From positions 155,650 through 219,649 of the forward strand of contig DKQK01000056.1 of assembly GCA_002471665.1 (NCBI GenBank): a stretch of DNA of 64,000 nucleotides. Reading direction: 5' to 3'. The notes beneath the pieces are model-generated. The model saw only the letters and a program-made list of their open reading frames with translations. It made no database searches and was not told the origin of the DNA. Within the stretch, counting starts at the first letter, position 1. Each line of letters starts with the position of its first letter. Source of the DNA: Gammaproteobacteria bacterium UBA7310 (GTDB lineage: Bacteria; Pseudomonadota; Gammaproteobacteria; Pseudomonadales; Ketobacteraceae). A program made the translations under genes and the position numbers. Shown here one piece after another: positions 61,654 through 64,000 of the stretch.

Positions 61654-63213
61654 TTACCCTTTTGTAGGCGCACCCCATCCATGAGGTAACAGCTCGCCGA
61701 TACGGCTAGCTGGCTGAGTCGGCAGCCGGGTCAATACATCCTTCAGATACGCATAAGGATCATGCCCGTTCATCTTCGCCGACTGAATCAGGCTCATGAC
61801 GTTTGCCGCTCTCTGGCCACTGCGTAAGCTGCCAGCGAACAACCAGTTGTTACGGCCCAATGCCCAGGGCCGGATCTGGTTTTCCACCCGATTATTATCG
61901 ATGGGTACAGCCCCCTCTTCGCAGTAGCGAATCAGCGCAGCCCACCGTTTCAAGCTGTAATCAATGGCTTTGGCTGTCGCCGACCCATTCGGCACTTTTT
62001 GGCGCTGTGTTAGCAGCCATTGGTGGAACGTGTCCAGTAAGGGTCTGGCATGAACTTGTCGATAAGCCGTTCTGGCATCATCTGACAGGTCTTTTGCCTG
62101 ACGCTCTATCTCATATAGTCGGCCAATCTGCTGGAGCGCTTCGTGAGCCAGCGTGCTCTGATTCGCCGCATGCAGGTCAAAGAACTTGCGCCGGGCATGG
62201 GCCATGCACCCGATTTCCGTGGTGCCGTTCTGGAAGCTGGCTTTGTAGCCGGCGAAGTCGTCACACACCAGCTGACCCTGCCAACCTTCCAGGAAGCGTC
62301 GCAGATGTTCGCCCGAGCGGCTGGGGGCGAAGTCATACACCACGCTGTTCAGCCCGGAGAATTCCGTACTGGTGTAGGCCCAAACATAGGCCCGATGAGT
62401 TTTCTTTTTCCCGGGCGAGAGCATGGCCACCGGTGTTTCATCCGCATGCAGTACGCCTTGTTCGTGCAGCAATGCCCGCAGTGAATCCACCAACGGTTGC
62501 AGGGCAACGCCGCAGCGGCCAACCCAATCTGCCAGCGTGGAGCGCGCTATCTCAACACCGGCGCGAGCAAAGATCTTTTCCTGTCGGTAAAGCGGCAGGT
62601 GATCGCCATATTTAGCCACCAGTACCTGCGCCAGCAAGCCCGGGGCAGGAATTCCTTTATCAATGACTTGCGGTGGTACCGGGGCCTGAACGAACGCTTC
62701 ACAATCCGGGCAGGCCCACTTGCTGCGCACGTGCCGTTCTACCATGAAGGTGCCTGGAATGTAATCCAGCTTTTCACTGACGTCCTCACCAATGCGCTTT
62801 AGTTGGCAACCGCAGTCGCAGAGTGTGCTGTCAGGATCATGCGGGATAATGGCGCGAGGCAGTTCCGGTGGTAGCGGTGCCCGTCGAGGCTGTGATTTGG
62901 GTTTGGGGTCGCTGCCAAGTGCCACATCATGCTGGGCCAGTTGCTCTTCGATACCAGCCATGTCTTCATTGATTAAGTCGTCTAGCAGACTGCGCTGGTG
63001 AGGGTTCAGTGCTTCACTGGTGCGGGCAAATTTATGGCGCTTGAGAATCGCCATCTCGTACTTGAGCTTGCTGTTTTCAAGCTCAACATGTTGGATGGTC
63101 TGGGTTTTCTGGGTGATCAGCTGATCCTTTTCCTGAACCTCTTGCAGCAACTGAGAAGCCAATTCCCGGAGCTAGTCTGATGAGAGTTCGTTGAGGTTCG
63201 GTGCCGTTTTCAT
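61654..63213 (-). pseudogene. tnpC: IS66 transposase tnpC with early nonsense codon
   Basis: From ATG 63213 the frame reads MKTAPNLNELSSD and then TAG (63172-63174), where IS66 relatives usually have Gln. After it 502 further codons continue in frame: zinc-finger-like CPDCEAF, DDE-type core with HADETPV and DFAGYKA, and the C-terminal VENQIRPWALGRNNW. Restart at TTG 63162 would lose only 17 residues, so activity cannot be excluded. Confidence 0.75.
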
Positions 63214-63245
63214 GGCACCGAACTATGCCACCAAACTGACTTAAT

Positions 63246-63581
63246 TTACAGGATCGATATCGCATTTTGCCGGCCTGCCTGGTACCAGGGTAGTCCTACG
63301 ACCAGTGCCTGCAGTTGCTCCTGGTCCAGCTCCAGCGGATCGCGCTGCCAGCATTTGGCGGGAACGAAGCGCCCCTGGTGCAGGCGCCGGGCAGCTAACC
63401 ATAACCCAAAGCCATCGTGCACCAATACCTTTATCCGGTTGGCGCGTTTGTTGAGAAACACGTAGGCCTGATGGGGCTCGGCAGCCCCGAACACCTTAAC
63501 GACCCGGGCCAGGCAAGTGTCCGGACCTGCCCGCATATCCATGGGCTCTGTGGCCAGCCAGATACGATCAATCCGGATCAT
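63246..63581 (-). CDS. tnpB: IS66 accessory protein TnpB
   Basis: 111 residues from ATG 63581, which overlaps the tnpA stop (ATGA). The sequence IRIDRIWLATEPMDMRAG and VYVFLNKRANRIKVLVHDGFGLWL is the IS66 Orf2 signature (here AYVFLNKR). Required with TnpA and TnpC for transposition. Confidence 0.93.
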   Translation of the reverse strand: MIRIDRIWLATEPMDMRAGPDTCLARVVKVFGAAEPHQAYVFLNKRANRIKVLVHDGFGLWLAARRLHQGRFVPAKCWQRDPLELDQEQLQALVVGLPWYQAGRQNAISIL

Positions 63582-63916
63582 GACTGGAGCGCCCTGAGCC
63601 ACGGGATGGCCTGATGTATCTGCGACAATGGCCAATGAACGGTGACTGATCCTGCCTCAATCCGGACGGTCTCGCCTGACGCGGCGTGCTCCGGTAAACT
63701 GAGAGGGATGAATTCCCGGGAGGGCGTTTTGCCTTGCAGATCTCTTCGCCACTTATGAATCAGGTTGGCATTGAGTTGGTATTCCTGAGCTAATGACGCT
63801 ACCGATACACCAGGTTGTGAGGCAAGATCCACTATCTTCTGCTTGAATTCTGGTGGGTGGTATCGGCGACTTCCCTTAGCGGGTGCGAGGAGTGAGCTCT
63901 CTCTTATATTATCCAT
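63578..63916 (-). CDS. tnpA: IS66 accessory protein TnpA
   Basis: 112 residues from ATG 63916; a GTG at 63928 is less likely. The N-terminus has a helix-turn-helix of the IS3/IS66 kind (RRYHPPEFKQKIVDLASQPGVSVASLAQEYQLNANLIHKW). It is preceded by a perfect inverted repeat, probably its operator. Confidence 0.9.
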   Translation of the reverse strand: MDNIRESSLLAPAKGSRRYHPPEFKQKIVDLASQPGVSVASLAQEYQLNANLIHKWRRDLQGKTPSREFIPLSLPEHAASGETVRIEAGSVTVHWPLSQIHQAIPWLRALQS

Positions 63917-63918
63917 AG

Positions 63919-63948
63919 TAGTGTCCACTTATTTTTTAGTGGACACTA
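63919..63948. promoter_or_regulatory. Inverted repeat upstream of IS66 tnpA
   Basis: TAGTGTCCACT and AGTGGACACTA form an 11-bp perfect inverted repeat with an 8-base A/T loop directly before tnpA. An operator or a hairpin limiting read-through transcription from outside are both possible. Confidence 0.5.
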
Positions 63949-64000
63949 TGGTCAAGCAGCTAAGCAGGCTTATCCAGATGGGTTTGCCGGACGGTTACAT

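Larger units (their letters stand above)
61639..63998 (-). mobile_element. IS66-family insertion sequence (2360 bp)
   Basis: Terminal inverted repeats begin GTAAGCGTCCGGCGATTACC on the left, and the right end read inward starts GTAACCGTCCGGCAAACCC. Between them lie tnpA, tnpB and tnpC in the IS66 order. The left flank ATTCCATG begins with AT, and the two bases following the right end are also AT, consistent with the start of an 8-bp target duplication cut off by the window edge. It is inserted about 180 bp upstream of the ThDP operon. Confidence 0.88.

Overview
The window looks like a moderately GC-rich gammaproteobacterial chromosome. The flanks carry classic Pseudomonas/Oceanospirillales-type synteny: der-bamB-yfgM-hisS-ispG-rodZ-pilF-rlmN-ndk, iscS-iscR-cysE-trmJ, suhB, secF-secD-yajC, tgt-queA, then a tRNA-Leu gene, and on the other side lptFG, pepA-holC and valS. 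I cannot name the species from sequence alone. Taken together, the flanks are housekeeping genes for outer-membrane biogenesis (bamB, lptFG, secDF), tRNA maturation (hisS, rlmN, trmJ, tgt, queA, valS) and sulfur or isoprenoid metabolism.

The central feature is a foreign, AT-richer island of about 16 kb (about 23131-39164). It has integrated into the anticodon loop of the host tRNA-Leu(CAA) gene and cut it in two: the 5' half lies at 23102-23140 and the 3' half at 39155-39212. The halves share the 10-bp core GGATTCAAAA, and their acceptor stems are exactly complementary. Just inside the right end the island carries its own, sequence-divergent tRNA-Leu(CAA) (38685-39041). That gene is interrupted by a 270-nt group I intron placed exactly inside the same anticodon-loop motif. 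It has its own sigma70-like promoter (38643-38671) and terminator (39049-39078). The arrangement suggests an element that destroys a host tRNA gene, supplies a substitute, and uses a self-splicing intron to hide the substitute from the integrase.

Island contents from left to right: tyrosine integrase; a five-gene overlapping operon of unknown function (minus strand); an orphan serine recombinase with a res-like upstream region; a small unknown gene; a ribbon-helix-helix (RHH) protein; a large helicase-like replication protein; a second RHH protein; a GIY-YIG-like protein; a cluster of four consecutive hairpins; two small unknown genes. A leftward defence block follows (38456-32636): RHH regulator with an operator over its -10, N4-cytosine-type methyltransferase, XcyI-type restriction enzyme, a nucleoside-deoxyribosyltransferase/TIR-like protein, a catalytically degenerate long Argonaute and a SIR2 effector. 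No capsid, tail or conjugation genes are recognisable.

The right flank (39228-55751) returns to chromosomal genes: RDD protein, lptG/lptF, pepA-holC, a PopZ-like acidic protein, a perfect 26-bp inverted-repeat element, valS, rhombosortase, DUF1853, a 7TMR-DISM/degenerate GGDEF protein, DUF1653, a response regulator, TetR and a large membrane protein. The last part holds a TonB-dependent receptor, and an operon of a ThDP enzyme with two citrate-synthase-fold proteins that lack the usual catalytic residues. The window ends in an IS66-family element (61639-63998) whose tnpC carries an early TAG codon.
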